A stretch of DNA of 64,000 bases. Source: Nostoc sp. MS1 (GTDB taxonomy: Bacteria > Cyanobacteriota > Cyanobacteriia > Cyanobacteriales > Nostocaceae). Where the stretch lies: contig NZ_AP023441.1 of NCBI RefSeq assembly GCF_019976755.1, positions 2,601,501 to 2,665,500 of the forward strand, in the 5' to 3' direction. Below, in pieces: positions 55,364-63,984 of the stretch (its first letter is position 1; every line of letters begins with the position of its first letter). The translations under genes were made by a program, and so were the position numbers. The notes under the pieces are model-generated. The model searched no databases. It saw nothing but the letters and a program-made list of their open reading frames with translations, and had not been told where the DNA came from.

Positions 55364-58300
55364 ATGGCAGTAATCACGATTCGGGAAAAACAGCTAACAG
55401 AAAAGGGTTTTGCCGCAAGTTTGATTTTTGAGGGTGGGGAATACCCAATCAATATTACTGATCCGTTTACACCCCAGGAAGAAAGACAACTGGAATGGTA
55501 TTTTGAGAAATGGCTGACTTACCCGATGTTAAACGGAAAGAAAGCAGAAGCGGCGAAAATGAGCGTTGCTAGTTATGGGGAAAGTTTATTTAACCAGGTT
55601 TTTAAGGCTGATATTGATGCTTACAGCCATTATCGCCAACTGCGGGGAAATCTGAAGCAGGTAAAAATTGAGATAGTTGGTAATAGTCCCGAATTTCACG
55701 CGCTGCACTGGGAAGCTATGCGGGATCAGGATTTGCCGCGACCTTTGGCTGTGGATTGCGTAATGATACGCAAACGCCTTGATAAAGCGGCATCAGTGGC
55801 GGCGAATATGGCAGAATCACCGATAATTAACTTGTTGGTGGTAATTGCTCGACCGGATGAGGAGCATGATGTGGGTTATCGTACCATTGCTCGTCCGTTG
55901 ATTGAGGTGATTGAAAATAGCCACTTGCCTGTAAATATAGACTTATTGCGTCCGGGTACTTATGAAAGTTTAGAACGCCATTTAGAGGCAAAGGGTGCAG
56001 GATATTACCATATCATCCATTTTGACTGTCACGGGGCGTTGATGGCATACGCAGATATTCAGAAAGGGGTGAAACGTAACCGATATACCTATCAAGCTAG
56101 GTGGGGACGGGAAGATATTCAACCCTATGCTGGGGTAAAGGCATTTTTGTTTTTGGATGGGGAAAGTAAGGGAAAAGCCGATCCCATAGAGGCGGGGGAA
56201 TTAGCGAATTTGTTGACGGGGAAGGGAATTCCTGTTTGTATTCTCAATGCGTGTCAGTCGGGGAAACAGGTACGAGGAAACGGGGAAGCAGACTACGACT
56301 ACGCTCAGTCTACAGAAAGTCGAGACACGACTACACTCAAGGAAGTAGACTACGACTACGCTCAGTCTACAGAAAGTAGGGAGACGAGTTTGGCTAGTCG
56401 GTTGATGACTGCGGGAATGCAAATGGTAGTTGCAATGGGGTATTCGGTGACGGTTTCGGCGGCGCGGTTGATGATGGAACAGGTTTATCAAAACTTGTTT
56501 GGGGGAAAGGAGATAACCGAAGCGATCCGGTTGGGAAGAAGAGAGCTATTTAATAATAAGACGCGGAAAGCTTATTTTAATATCAGTATTGATTTGGAAG
56601 ATTGGCTTTTACCTGTAGTTTATAGTAACCAACAGGTGAATTTGAATTTGCGGCGATTCACAGCAGAGGAAGCAGAAAAATATTATGAAAGTTTAGGTAA
56701 TTTATATCAATATACGCCGCCAGAATATGGATTTATTGGGCGTGATTTGGAGATTTTGAAGATTGAAAAGGCTTTATTCCGTCATAATATTTTGCTGTTG
56801 CAGGGAATGGGAGGTACGGGAAAAACTACCCTGTTAAATTATTTGCGTAGTTGGTGGCAGACAACGAACTTTGCACCAGACATATTTTATTTTGGTTATG
56901 ATGAAAAGGCTTGGACGCTGACGCAGATTTTGTTTGACATTGGCAAGCGGGTATATAAAAAGTTTGAGTTTGCGAATTTTCAAGCAATGAGTTTAACTGC
57001 ACAGAAGCAGCAATTACTGGTGAAATTGCGGTCGGAATCTTATGTTTTGATATTGGATAATTTGGAGTCGGTGACGGGACAAGCTTTAGCGATTCAAAAT
57101 ACTTTACCGCCAGATGAGCAACAGCAATTGCGTGACTTTTTAACAAGGTTGGTAGAGGGAGAAACGCGGGTAATTTTAGGTTCTCGCAGTGATGAAATTT
57201 GGTTAAAAGATGCTTTTAAACAGAATGTTTATCAGTTGCGAGGATTGGATGCGGAAGCGAGAACTGAGTTATCCAATAAGATTTTAGAACGGAATGTGGG
57301 GGATGAAAAGAAGATAGTCAAGATTCGGGGAGATGAGTATTTTCAGAAATTGATGAAGGTGTTAGCGGGGTATCCGTTAGCGATGGAAGTGGTATTGGCA
57401 AATTTAAAAAATCTGTCATCCCAGGAAATTTTGGCAAAGTTAGCAGCAGCAGATATTAATTTAGATACGGGAAGCGAAGACAAAACCCAGAGTATACTCA
57501 AATGTGTGGAATATTCCCATAGTAATTTATCACCGGAGGCTCAGAAGTTATTATTGTGTTTGGCTCCTTTTAGCGGGTTTATTGATAGAGGCGATATTCC
57601 TAATTATGCCAAGGAATTAAAGAAGTTAGAGCCGTTTCAAGCTTATGATTTTGATGGATTTGATGAGGCAATTCAAGAAGCGATCAATTGGGGTTTGCTT
57701 TCTGATATCTCCTCTAACTCCTCTGCGAGGAGAGGAGAAGAAAAATTACTACAAATTCAACCAGTTTTTCCTTTCTTTCTGAAAGCAAAATTAGCAGAAA
57801 TCGATGCAGCTACCCGCGAAGCCTTGCAGGAGGGTTTTAAAAACCACTATATCGGTTTAGCTCGTTCCTACAATCACTTGATGGAATCGAAAGAACCGGA
57901 AGAAAGGCGGTTCGGAATTTTATTCTGTCGGCTAGAATATGAAAATTTATATAAAGCTTTAGAAATTTGTTTAGAGAAACAAGAACCTATTGATATTTTC
58001 GTTTGCTTGGATAAGTATTTAGAGTTAATTAATGATATTCCAAGTAGTTTGAAACTGTCGGGATTTGTCTGTAAGGCACAAGCTGCTTATCCACCAGAAA
58101 TTAGAACAGGTAGGACGGGTTGGGAAATTCTGATGGCACTTGATCGCCTTGCTATGGGTTATTTGAAAACACAAAATTATCCCCAAGCAAAAGAATCTTA
58201 TTTGCGGGTTATAGAATTATCTCAACAACTCCAAGGTGTAGAACTAACACAAGTCAAGTCTTCCTTAGCTAGCACCTACCACCAGTTAGGATATATTGCC

Positions 58301-59479
58301 CAACAATTGCGAGAATACGACCAGGCCAGGGATTATTATCAACAAGCCCTGGAAATCAAAATCGAATTTGGCAATCGCTACTCTTGTGCTAGCACTTACC
58401 ACCAGTTGGGAATGGTTGCCCAACAGTTGCGCGAATACGACCAAGCCAGGGATTATTATCAACAAGCCCTGGAAATCAACATCGAATTTGGCGATCGCTA
58501 CTCTTGTGCTAGGACTTACCACCAGTTGGGAAGTGTTGCCCAACAGTTGCGCGAATACGACCAAGCCAGGGATTATTATCAACAAGCCCTGGAAATCAAA
58601 ATCGAATTTGGCGATCACTACTCTTGTGCTAGCACTTACCACCAGTTGGGAAGGGTTGCCGAAGAATTGCGAGAATACGACCAGGCAAGGGATTATTATC
58701 AACAAGCCCTGGAAATCAAAATCGAATTTGGCGATCGCTATGAGTGTGCTGGCACTTACGGACAATTGGGAATCGTTGCCCAAGAATTGCGGGAATACGA
58801 CCAGGCAAGGGATTATTATCAACAAGCCCTGGAAATATTTATCGAATTTAGCGATCGCTATTCTTGTGCTGGCACTTACCACCAGTTGGGAAGGGTTGCC
58901 GAAGACTTGCGCGAATACGACCAGGCAAGGGATTATTATCAACAAGCTCTGGAAATCAAAATCGAATTTGGCGATCTCTATGGGTGTGCTAGGACTTACC
59001 ACCAGTTGGGAAGGGTTGCCGAAGACTTGCGCCAATACGACCAGGCAAGGGATTATCATCAACAAGCTCTGGAAATATTTATCGAATTTAGCGATCGCTA
59101 TTCTTGTGCTAGGACTTACCACCAGTTGGGAAGGGTTGCCGAAGATTTGCAAGAATACGACCAGGCAAGGGATTATTATCAACAAGCCCTGGAAATCAAA
59201 ATCGAATTTGGCGATCGCTATTCTTGTGCTAGCACTTACTATCAGCTTGGGAAAGTAGCAGAAGCATTAGGAGAGTTAGAGGAAGCAAAAGCCAATTACT
59301 TACAAGATTTGATAATTACAACTGAGTTTAATGACGAGCATGATTTGGGTATTTCGCTGCGTAATGTTGCCCGTTTTTATCAAACTACCCAGGATGAAGA
59401 TTTATTGAATGAGGTAGCGAAGATATTCGGGACAACGGTGGAGGAATTGAAGAAGGCAATAATCAAGAGTGGGGAGTAA
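55364..59479 (+). CDS. NLR-like CHAT protease - STAND NTPase - TPR protein
   Basis: A 1371-aa cytoplasmic protein (ATG 55364). Residues ~130-420 are a CHAT domain with YHIIHFDCHGAL (His219, His223) and CILNACQSGK (Cys297). Residues ~455-760 form a STAND-type NTPase: FIGRDLEILK, Walker A GMGGTGKTT (481-489), Walker B YVLILDNLESV, RVILGSRSDE and the GxP-type motif AGYPLAMEVV. Residues 970-1289 are eight near-identical 40-aa TPRs (e.g. TYHQLGRVAEELREYDQARD) plus a degenerate ninth. This order (protease, nucleotide switch, superhelical sensor) is that of bacterial NLR-like conflict proteins. A 30-base duplicated segment lies in frame just after the catalytic Cys. A small membrane-protein gene converges on it. 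Confidence 0.88.
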   Translation: MAVITIREKQLTEKGFAASLIFEGGEYPINITDPFTPQEERQLEWYFEKWLTYPMLNGKKAEAAKMSVASYGESLFNQVFKADIDAYSHYRQLRGNLKQVKIEIVGNSPEFHALHWEAMRDQDLPRPLAVDCVMIRKRLDKAASVAANMAESPIINLLVVIARPDEEHDVGYRTIARPLIEVIENSHLPVNIDLLRPGTYESLERHLEAKGAGYYHIIHFDCHGALMAYADIQKGVKRNRYTYQARWGREDIQPYAGVKAFLFLDGESKGKADPIEAGELANLLTGKGIPVCILNACQSGKQVRGNGEADYDYAQSTESRDTTTLKEVDYDYAQSTESRETSLASRLMTAGMQMVVAMGYSVTVSAARLMMEQVYQNLFGGKEITEAIRLGRRELFNNKTRKAYFNISIDLEDWLLPVVYSNQQVNLNLRRFTAEEAEKYYESLGNLYQYTPPEYGFIGRDLEILKIEKALFRHNILLLQGMGGTGKTTLLNYLRSWWQTTNFAPDIFYFGYDEKAWTLTQILFDIGKRVYKKFEFANFQAMSLTAQKQQLLVKLRSESYVLILDNLESVTGQALAIQNTLPPDEQQQLRDFLTRLVEGETRVILGSRSDEIWLKDAFKQNVYQLRGLDAEARTELSNKILERNVGDEKKIVKIRGDEYFQKLMKVLAGYPLAMEVVLANLKNLSSQEILAKLAAADINLDTGSEDKTQSILKCVEYSHSNLSPEAQKLLLCLAPFSGFIDRGDIPNYAKELKKLEPFQAYDFDGFDEAIQEAINWGLLSDISSNSSARRGEEKLLQIQPVFPFFLKAKLAEIDAATREALQEGFKNHYIGLARSYNHLMESKEPEERRFGILFCRLEYENLYKALEICLEKQEPIDIFVCLDKYLELINDIPSSLKLSGFVCKAQAAYPPEIRTGRTGWEILMALDRLAMGYLKTQNYPQAKESYLRVIELSQQLQGVELTQVKSSLASTYHQLGYIAQQLREYDQARDYYQQALEIKIEFGNRYSCASTYHQLGMVAQQLREYDQARDYYQQALEINIEFGDRYSCARTYHQLGSVAQQLREYDQARDYYQQALEIKIEFGDHYSCASTYHQLGRVAEELREYDQARDYYQQALEIKIEFGDRYECAGTYGQLGIVAQELREYDQARDYYQQALEIFIEFSDRYSCAGTYHQLGRVAEDLREYDQARDYYQQALEIKIEFGDLYGCARTYHQLGRVAEDLRQYDQARDYHQQALEIFIEFSDRYSCARTYHQLGRVAEDLQEYDQARDYYQQALEIKIEFGDRYSCASTYYQLGKVAEALGELEEAKANYLQDLIITTEFNDEHDLGISLRNVARFYQTTQDEDLLNEVAKIFGTTVEELKKAIIKSGE
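56285..56377 (+). repeat. In-frame duplicated 30-bp motif inside the CHAT domain
   Basis: GACTACGACTACGCTCAGTC followed by TACAGAAAGT occurs at 56291-56320 and again at 56348-56377, exactly. Each encodes DYDYAQSTES. The spacing of 57 bases keeps frame. The segment starts about 11 residues after catalytic Cys297. Confidence 0.85.
58271..59350 (+). repeat. Tandem 120-bp repeats encoding TPRs
   Basis: Eight units start at 58271, 58391, 58511, 58631, 58751, 58871, 58991 and 59111; a divergent ninth runs from 59231. Each has AGGGATTATTATCAACAAGC or a one-base variant. Differences cluster in a few codons (Q/E before LREYD; IK/IF/IN before IEF). Confidence 0.9.
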
Positions 59480-59554
59480 TTGAGCGCATTTGGGTTTGTG
59501 GAGATGCGATCGCCCGTGCTTGATTGTAAAGTGCGATCGCGCTGCTTAACGAAG

Positions 59555-59992
59555 TTATTCTCCTGGTGGTAAAGTTCCCTTATCACCTTCATCGGTATAT
59601 TGACAATAGACATTCAAACCGATTTTGAAGATGTAGAGAACAATAATAGTAGCAATAGATGGATCGAGTGGAATTGCGGTTAAAGCCATGAGGGATGTAA
59701 TCGCTGCTGTAAGTAACACAGCGTTTTCTGGACTTTTGGTATAATCGCTCAAACGCGCACGAAAACCTTCATCTCCGCAAAGTTCTTCCCGCAACACTTC
59801 TAATGTAGTTTGCCAGATTTCTTTTACTCCCATAGTCGAGGTTCCGTTTTTCTCTATCCACAGTTCTTCAAAGGAGGTTTCGAGATTACCGTTGTGATTT
59901 TCTAGAGTATCAATGGCTTTGTTAGCTGGTTGATATTCTTTGAGTGATTTGCGTAGTGAGTTAATTTCGTCTGGAGTTAGATGTGCATCCAT
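59555..59992 (-). CDS. Small two-TM protein next to the CHAT-STAND-TPR gene
   Basis: The 145-aa product has an acidic helical N-terminus (LTPDEINSLRKSLKEYQPAN), a middle FEELWIEKNGTSTMG with EIWQTTLEVLREELCGDEGF, and two hydrophobic segments (about 90-107 and 111-128: AVLLTAAITSLMALTAIPLD; IATIIVLYIFKIGLNVY). It converges on the NLR-like gene with 75 bases between. From memory, small proteins beside CHAT/TPR genes have been named CATASP; I could not check that match. It might be a membrane effector or a protease substrate. No function is proven. Confidence 0.7.
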   Translation of the reverse strand: MDAHLTPDEINSLRKSLKEYQPANKAIDTLENHNGNLETSFEELWIEKNGTSTMGVKEIWQTTLEVLREELCGDEGFRARLSDYTKSPENAVLLTAAITSLMALTAIPLDPSIATIIVLYIFKIGLNVYCQYTDEGDKGTLPPGE

Positions 59993-60302
59993 ATTGTTTT
60001 ATTTCAGATTTAAAGCAAGCATAGAAGACTACTTATTCCATATCTTGCACCTTCTCAATCAGCAGGTGGCGCTGCACTGTCCAACCTACTACTAAATAAC
60101 AAGCTTTTGGGACTTTTATTTTGTCAATAAGAGAGTGGTGCAAAATATCAGTATCAAGTAAATCTTATACTGTTACACTGCCATAAATCCAGACTATACC
60201 AAAATGGCATCTGACTTTTCACGGTATATGGAAGAACCCTCTCCTTTTAAATCTTCAATCTCCATAAATTTATTAGTGAGCGATCGCACCCAAAAAACAA
60301 TG
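59993..60302. other. Intergenic, nothing recognised
   Basis: AT-rich with one HIP1-like site (about 60281). No ORF, hairpin or repeat supported. It should hold the promoter of the small two-TM gene. Confidence 0.5.
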
Positions 60303-61973
60303 TTACATTTTACTTGATATTGTCTTAAATTTATCTACAGAACCTAAAGAATAATCTTCTAATTTAAAATCCCCAAAGGGTTTATTTTCTAATCTATCTC
60401 GCAAAGCCTCGTCAATGACTACAGCTTTAGATTGTCTTTTTACACCTATAATAATGACACTGCTTTGATATGCAGTTAAATCTCGATTACTTTGACAATC
60501 CACAGCTTGAAATTGCCCTAAATTTAATAAGCGGTAATTTTTAACGCTTGGTGTACTTTGAAATAGTCTTTTTACTAGGTTTTGAATCTGTTGCGATCGC
60601 TCGAAAGCTTTGCGTTGAGCAACTGTTATATTACCTTCACAAGAAGCAGTTCCTACAGAGATAATTTCCTCTGGATTTTCCATTATTTCCTGTATGCCTT
60701 CTTGCTCCAAACGTAACTTTAAAACATCAAGGCTAATTACTCTATCATTATTTTTAATTTGAAAATTACTGCCAGAAAGCCATTTATATTCCATTGATAA
60801 AACAGCTATATTAAATTTAGCATACCGTCCTTGATTATCTTTACCTGCTTCATAAGAAAAGTAAGCAATCTTGCCTTTTCTTTGTGGTGATTGGCTTGGT
60901 GGTGGTAATAAGGTAAATCTGGGATAGCTTATCCAGAAACTAACTAAACTTAGCAACCCTACTGAAACTAAAAGGGCGGCACAAAATGCGGTTAACGGAA
61001 CTTTTTTAAGGTTTTTAATAGAGGATTGTGAAGAAATTTGATGTTTTAGCTGAGTGTGTTGTTCAGTTTTAGGTGATTCTGGAACACTAACTTGCTGCTC
61101 AATATCTCGTAGACGCTGTAAAATTCCCTTAGCGTTTGTCGGACGATTTTTTAATTCTGGTGCTATTAACCAATCAATTAAATTCAATAACGAAGGTGAA
61201 ATTTGTTTAGTATGGTTACGCCAATGCAGTGAGTTTTGGTGAACATCATACATATCTAAGGGATGTTGTCCTGTGAGTAAAAAGACAAAAGTACGTCCCA
61301 AACTAAAAAAATCAGATTTCGGTACAGCTTCTCCGTTCATCTGTTCTGGAGCGCTGTAACCAGATAATAAGGTTGGTGTAGTGGTTCCATTAGCATAAAT
61401 TCTCTCTGCACCAAAGTTAATCAAAACTACCTTCCCGTCAGGTTGGAGCAGAATATTAGATGGTTTAATATCTAAGTGCAGGTATAGTTTGCTATGTACT
61501 AAATCTAAAACCTCTGCTAACTGTATTAACCAAGTGATAGCTTGTGTTTGGGAAATCGGCTGATAGTGTTGCTGTTGTAGCCAATCTTCTAAGTTCGTTC
61601 CAGTGATTTTCTCTGTAACGATGCAGTGCAGAATCGTTCCATTTCTGGTTTGATGTTGGAAGTAGCTATCAACTTTAGGAATACCCGAATGATTTAGCTG
61701 TCCTAAAACCACCGCTTCTTGGCGAAATTGTTCTACTGCTTGAGAATCACTGGCGTAATTAGCTTTGAGGACTTTGAGTATTTTGGCTGTGTTTTGTTCG
61801 TAGGCTTCATAAATTGCGGCAATGCCTGTTGTATCATTTAAAAATTGCTTTACCCGATAGCGTCCTAGCAATTCCAATTGGGAACCACAACTTTGACAAA
61901 ATCGGTTTTCGTTGTTACCGGGATGGTTAGGCTTGGGGCAAACTGGATTTATACAAAAAGAGTCATTAGTCAT
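60303..61973 (-). CDS. Zinc-ribbon Ser/Thr protein kinase with NFG in place of DFG
   Basis: A 556-aa protein. Cys7, Cys12, Cys26 and Cys29 form an N-terminal zinc ribbon. The kinase domain (about 35-295) has HLDIKPSNILL (catalytic Asp168) and LSGYSAPEQMNG (APE), but VVLINFGAERI shows Asn186 where Mg-binding Asp is expected. The Gly-rich loop is also poor (LNDTTGIAAIYEA). A membrane helix (about 325-349) leads to an extracytoplasmic domain of about 200 residues. It may be a weak kinase or pseudokinase sensor. The start codon and residues MTND come from STRR heptamers. It is the next gene beyond the two-TM protein, same strand. Confidence 0.85.
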   Translation of the reverse strand: MTNDSFCINPVCPKPNHPGNNENRFCQSCGSQLELLGRYRVKQFLNDTTGIAAIYEAYEQNTAKILKVLKANYASDSQAVEQFRQEAVVLGQLNHSGIPKVDSYFQHQTRNGTILHCIVTEKITGTNLEDWLQQQHYQPISQTQAITWLIQLAEVLDLVHSKLYLHLDIKPSNILLQPDGKVVLINFGAERIYANGTTTPTLLSGYSAPEQMNGEAVPKSDFFSLGRTFVFLLTGQHPLDMYDVHQNSLHWRNHTKQISPSLLNLIDWLIAPELKNRPTNAKGILQRLRDIEQQVSVPESPKTEQHTQLKHQISSQSSIKNLKKVPLTAFCAALLVSVGLLSLVSFWISYPRFTLLPPPSQSPQRKGKIAYFSYEAGKDNQGRYAKFNIAVLSMEYKWLSGSNFQIKNNDRVISLDVLKLRLEQEGIQEIMENPEEIISVGTASCEGNITVAQRKAFERSQQIQNLVKRLFQSTPSVKNYRLLNLGQFQAVDCQSNRDLTAYQSSVIIIGVKRQSKAVVIDEALRDRLENKPFGDFKLEDYSLGSVDKFKTISSKM

Positions 61974-62150
61974 TAGTCCATAGTCATTAGTCCATAGTCA
62001 TTAGTCATTGGTCAACTGTCAACTGTTAACTGTCAACACTTCTCTGCGTTCGCGCAAGCGTGTCGTAGACAGACGCTCCGCGTAGCTTGCTTTGCTACGC
62101 AACGCTACCGCGAACCACGGAGTGGTACGACAAGCTCAGTGCATCGCTGT
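61974..62150. repeat. STRR arrays plus palindromic dispersed repeat
   Basis: AGTCCATAGTCATTAGTCCA and TCAACTGTCAACTGTTAACT heptamers (61974-62037), then a G+C-richer block with GTAGCTTGCTTTGCTAC (hairpin, about 62082-62098) and other short palindromes. Non-coding. Confidence 0.75.
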
Positions 62151-62177
62151 CAACTGTATTCCCTGCTTATCTATCTA

Positions 62178-63059
62178 TCAATGATGAGATTGCTTTTCCT
62201 GACATTCTGCTAAGAATGCTGCTATTGTTTGATTGAATGTCTGTGGTGCGGTTAAGAAAGGCCAGTGATTACCGGGTGTTTGGCACAGGCGGAAGTTTTT
62301 AAGATAGGTTTTGTAGGGTTTGATTTGCCATTCCTGGCGGTTTAGTCCCTGTTCTGGTTGGATGAACAAGGCTGGAGTGTCTAGGGAAATGGTGAAGCCA
62401 GGTACGCGCAATACATCATCAAAAATGCCATCACGGGCGGCTATGGTAAATTTGCTACCCCAGCTACCATCGGGTTTCTGTTCGATTCCAGCTTGAAAGA
62501 CTTGTTGTTGTAAAGGACTCCAGCCTTGGAATTGGTTTAATTGTTGTGCTGTTTGTTCGGCTTGTTCGTAGCTGGTAAAAGGCCCCATTGCTTTGAGGAA
62601 GGATAAGAAGCGGTAAAGCAGGGGAAATGTTAGCCGAAATAGGTTGGGCATTTTCCAAATGAAGATGGGGTCAATTAACACCATACTCCGCAGGCGTTGG
62701 GGATTTTGCCTTGCCCAAATGACTGCTAATTTACCTGTCCATGAATGGCTGACGATGTGGGCTGATGTCCAGCCTACATGATCCATGAGGGCTTCTAGGT
62801 CGGCGATCGCACTCTCAAAGCTATAATCTTTCTCTGGCTTGCTGCTTTCGCCATGACCCCGCATATCTGGCGCTACTATGTGGTAGTCTGCCGCTAAATA
62901 ATCTCCTAAACTAGACCAAACTAAGGCATGATCGCCTAAACCATGTAATAGCAGCAAAGGTTCTTTTCCACCTTGATTCCATTCCAAGTAAGACAGTTGG
63001 ATCTCAGGTGTTAATAGGGTTTGGCGTACAGGCATTGTCTTTAGTAATTCACTATGCAA
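62178..63059 (-). CDS. Alpha/beta-fold hydrolase
   Basis: The 293-aa product has LLLLHGLGDHALVW (oxyanion hole), VAPDMRGHGESSKP, nucleophile elbow IVSHSWTGKLAVI (Ser), the acid region near LFIQPEQG and the His in PGNHWPFL. Complete catalytic machinery of a soluble esterase/haloperoxidase-like hydrolase. Substrate unknown. MPVRQTLLTPE (ATG 63035) is an alternative start. Confidence 0.87.
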   Translation of the reverse strand: MHSELLKTMPVRQTLLTPEIQLSYLEWNQGGKEPLLLLHGLGDHALVWSSLGDYLAADYHIVAPDMRGHGESSKPEKDYSFESAIADLEALMDHVGWTSAHIVSHSWTGKLAVIWARQNPQRLRSMVLIDPIFIWKMPNLFRLTFPLLYRFLSFLKAMGPFTSYEQAEQTAQQLNQFQGWSPLQQQVFQAGIEQKPDGSWGSKFTIAARDGIFDDVLRVPGFTISLDTPALFIQPEQGLNRQEWQIKPYKTYLKNFRLCQTPGNHWPFLTAPQTFNQTIAAFLAECQEKQSHH

Positions 63060-63402
63060 AATAGTCTCAAGTAAACAGTGGTAAATAACTGGTAAATCAG
63101 CACTGTTACGGGTACTTTACGAGAACTAATACGCGAAATGCAAGTAGTGGCATGTTACCCATACTTTTTCTGAGGGCATCCTAAGTTTAGTTTAATTTTT
63201 AGTACTGTTTTATACTATGAGTAGTTAGCCAATTGTCAAAAATGTCTTGTTTTCATAACTGAATTTCTTCCAAAAGTTTTTTATATCTATATCTTGCGAT
63301 GGATTACTAATAAATTATCAATATAAGGACTAGTTTGATAGCTAATATATTTCTCTCTTTGGTTACTCATGTACTGACTATCATGTTTGTTATTTTTTTA
63401 AT
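63060..63402. other. Divergent intergenic region
   Basis: No ORF. CTTTTTCTGAGGGCATCCTA (about 63164) is related to the ends of the foldback element at 30641-30989. The rest is AT-rich. Confidence 0.5.
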
Positions 63403-63984
63403 ATGACTATAATTAGAAACCAATCTTTAAATCACTCAATAAGTTCTTCAGATCAATTAGCTCGTAAGCAAATTGAAAAACAGCGAATGCGAGATGTCCA
63501 GCTTTTGCTACTCAACTTATCTGAGAATGAAGAAGCTACAATTAAACTGATTTTAGATAGCCTTTATGATATTGGTGCAGTCAACTTTATTAACCAAAGG
63601 TTTCGCTATCGACCTTTTAATCGAGTATTGAAATCAATCGCTCGGATGTCTAAACCTGTATTTAAAATTTATGCGTGGCACTGGTTTAAGAAAAATTGCC
63701 CTCAATTAATTGCCAATTGGTTATACACTCAGGTAGCTTTTGAAAATCCCATTGCTGTGGCTCAAGAAATAGCTGTTGAAGCCTCAACAATTCAACAACC
63801 TCAACTTTTACCAGCAGAAAATGCGATGCTTGAGGTTAAGGCTTTACGTCATCAAATTAGATGGCTGAGTTGTATTACGATTGTCTCACTTTCTACTTTA
63901 GGTATAGTCATTGCTACATGGAACCGTAATCCTCCAAGATTATTACAAAGCAGTCCACAATATCAATCAAGTATATGCCGATAG
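63403..63984 (+). CDS. Hypothetical protein with C-terminal membrane helix
   Basis: The 193-aa product has a helical, basic N-terminal two-thirds (ATIKLILDSLYDIGAVNFIN, RVLKSIARMSKPVFKIYAWH) and one membrane helix near the end (SCITIVSLSTLGIVIATW). I do not recognise a family. The ATG at 63403 follows an AT-rich stretch with no clear ribosome site. Orientation suggests a tail-anchored protein. Confidence 0.65.
   Translation: MTIIRNQSLNHSISSSDQLARKQIEKQRMRDVQLLLLNLSENEEATIKLILDSLYDIGAVNFINQRFRYRPFNRVLKSIARMSKPVFKIYAWHWFKKNCPQLIANWLYTQVAFENPIAVAQEIAVEASTIQQPQLLPAENAMLEVKALRHQIRWLSCITIVSLSTLGIVIATWNRNPPRLLQSSPQYQSSICR

Noticed and set aside
58286..59185. A 299-codon open frame on the minus strand, and a 320-codon one in another plus frame, through the TPR repeats
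   Set aside because: The 120-bp period (a multiple of three) keeps any frame open once one unit lacks a stop; the TPR frame is the one with a recognisable fold.
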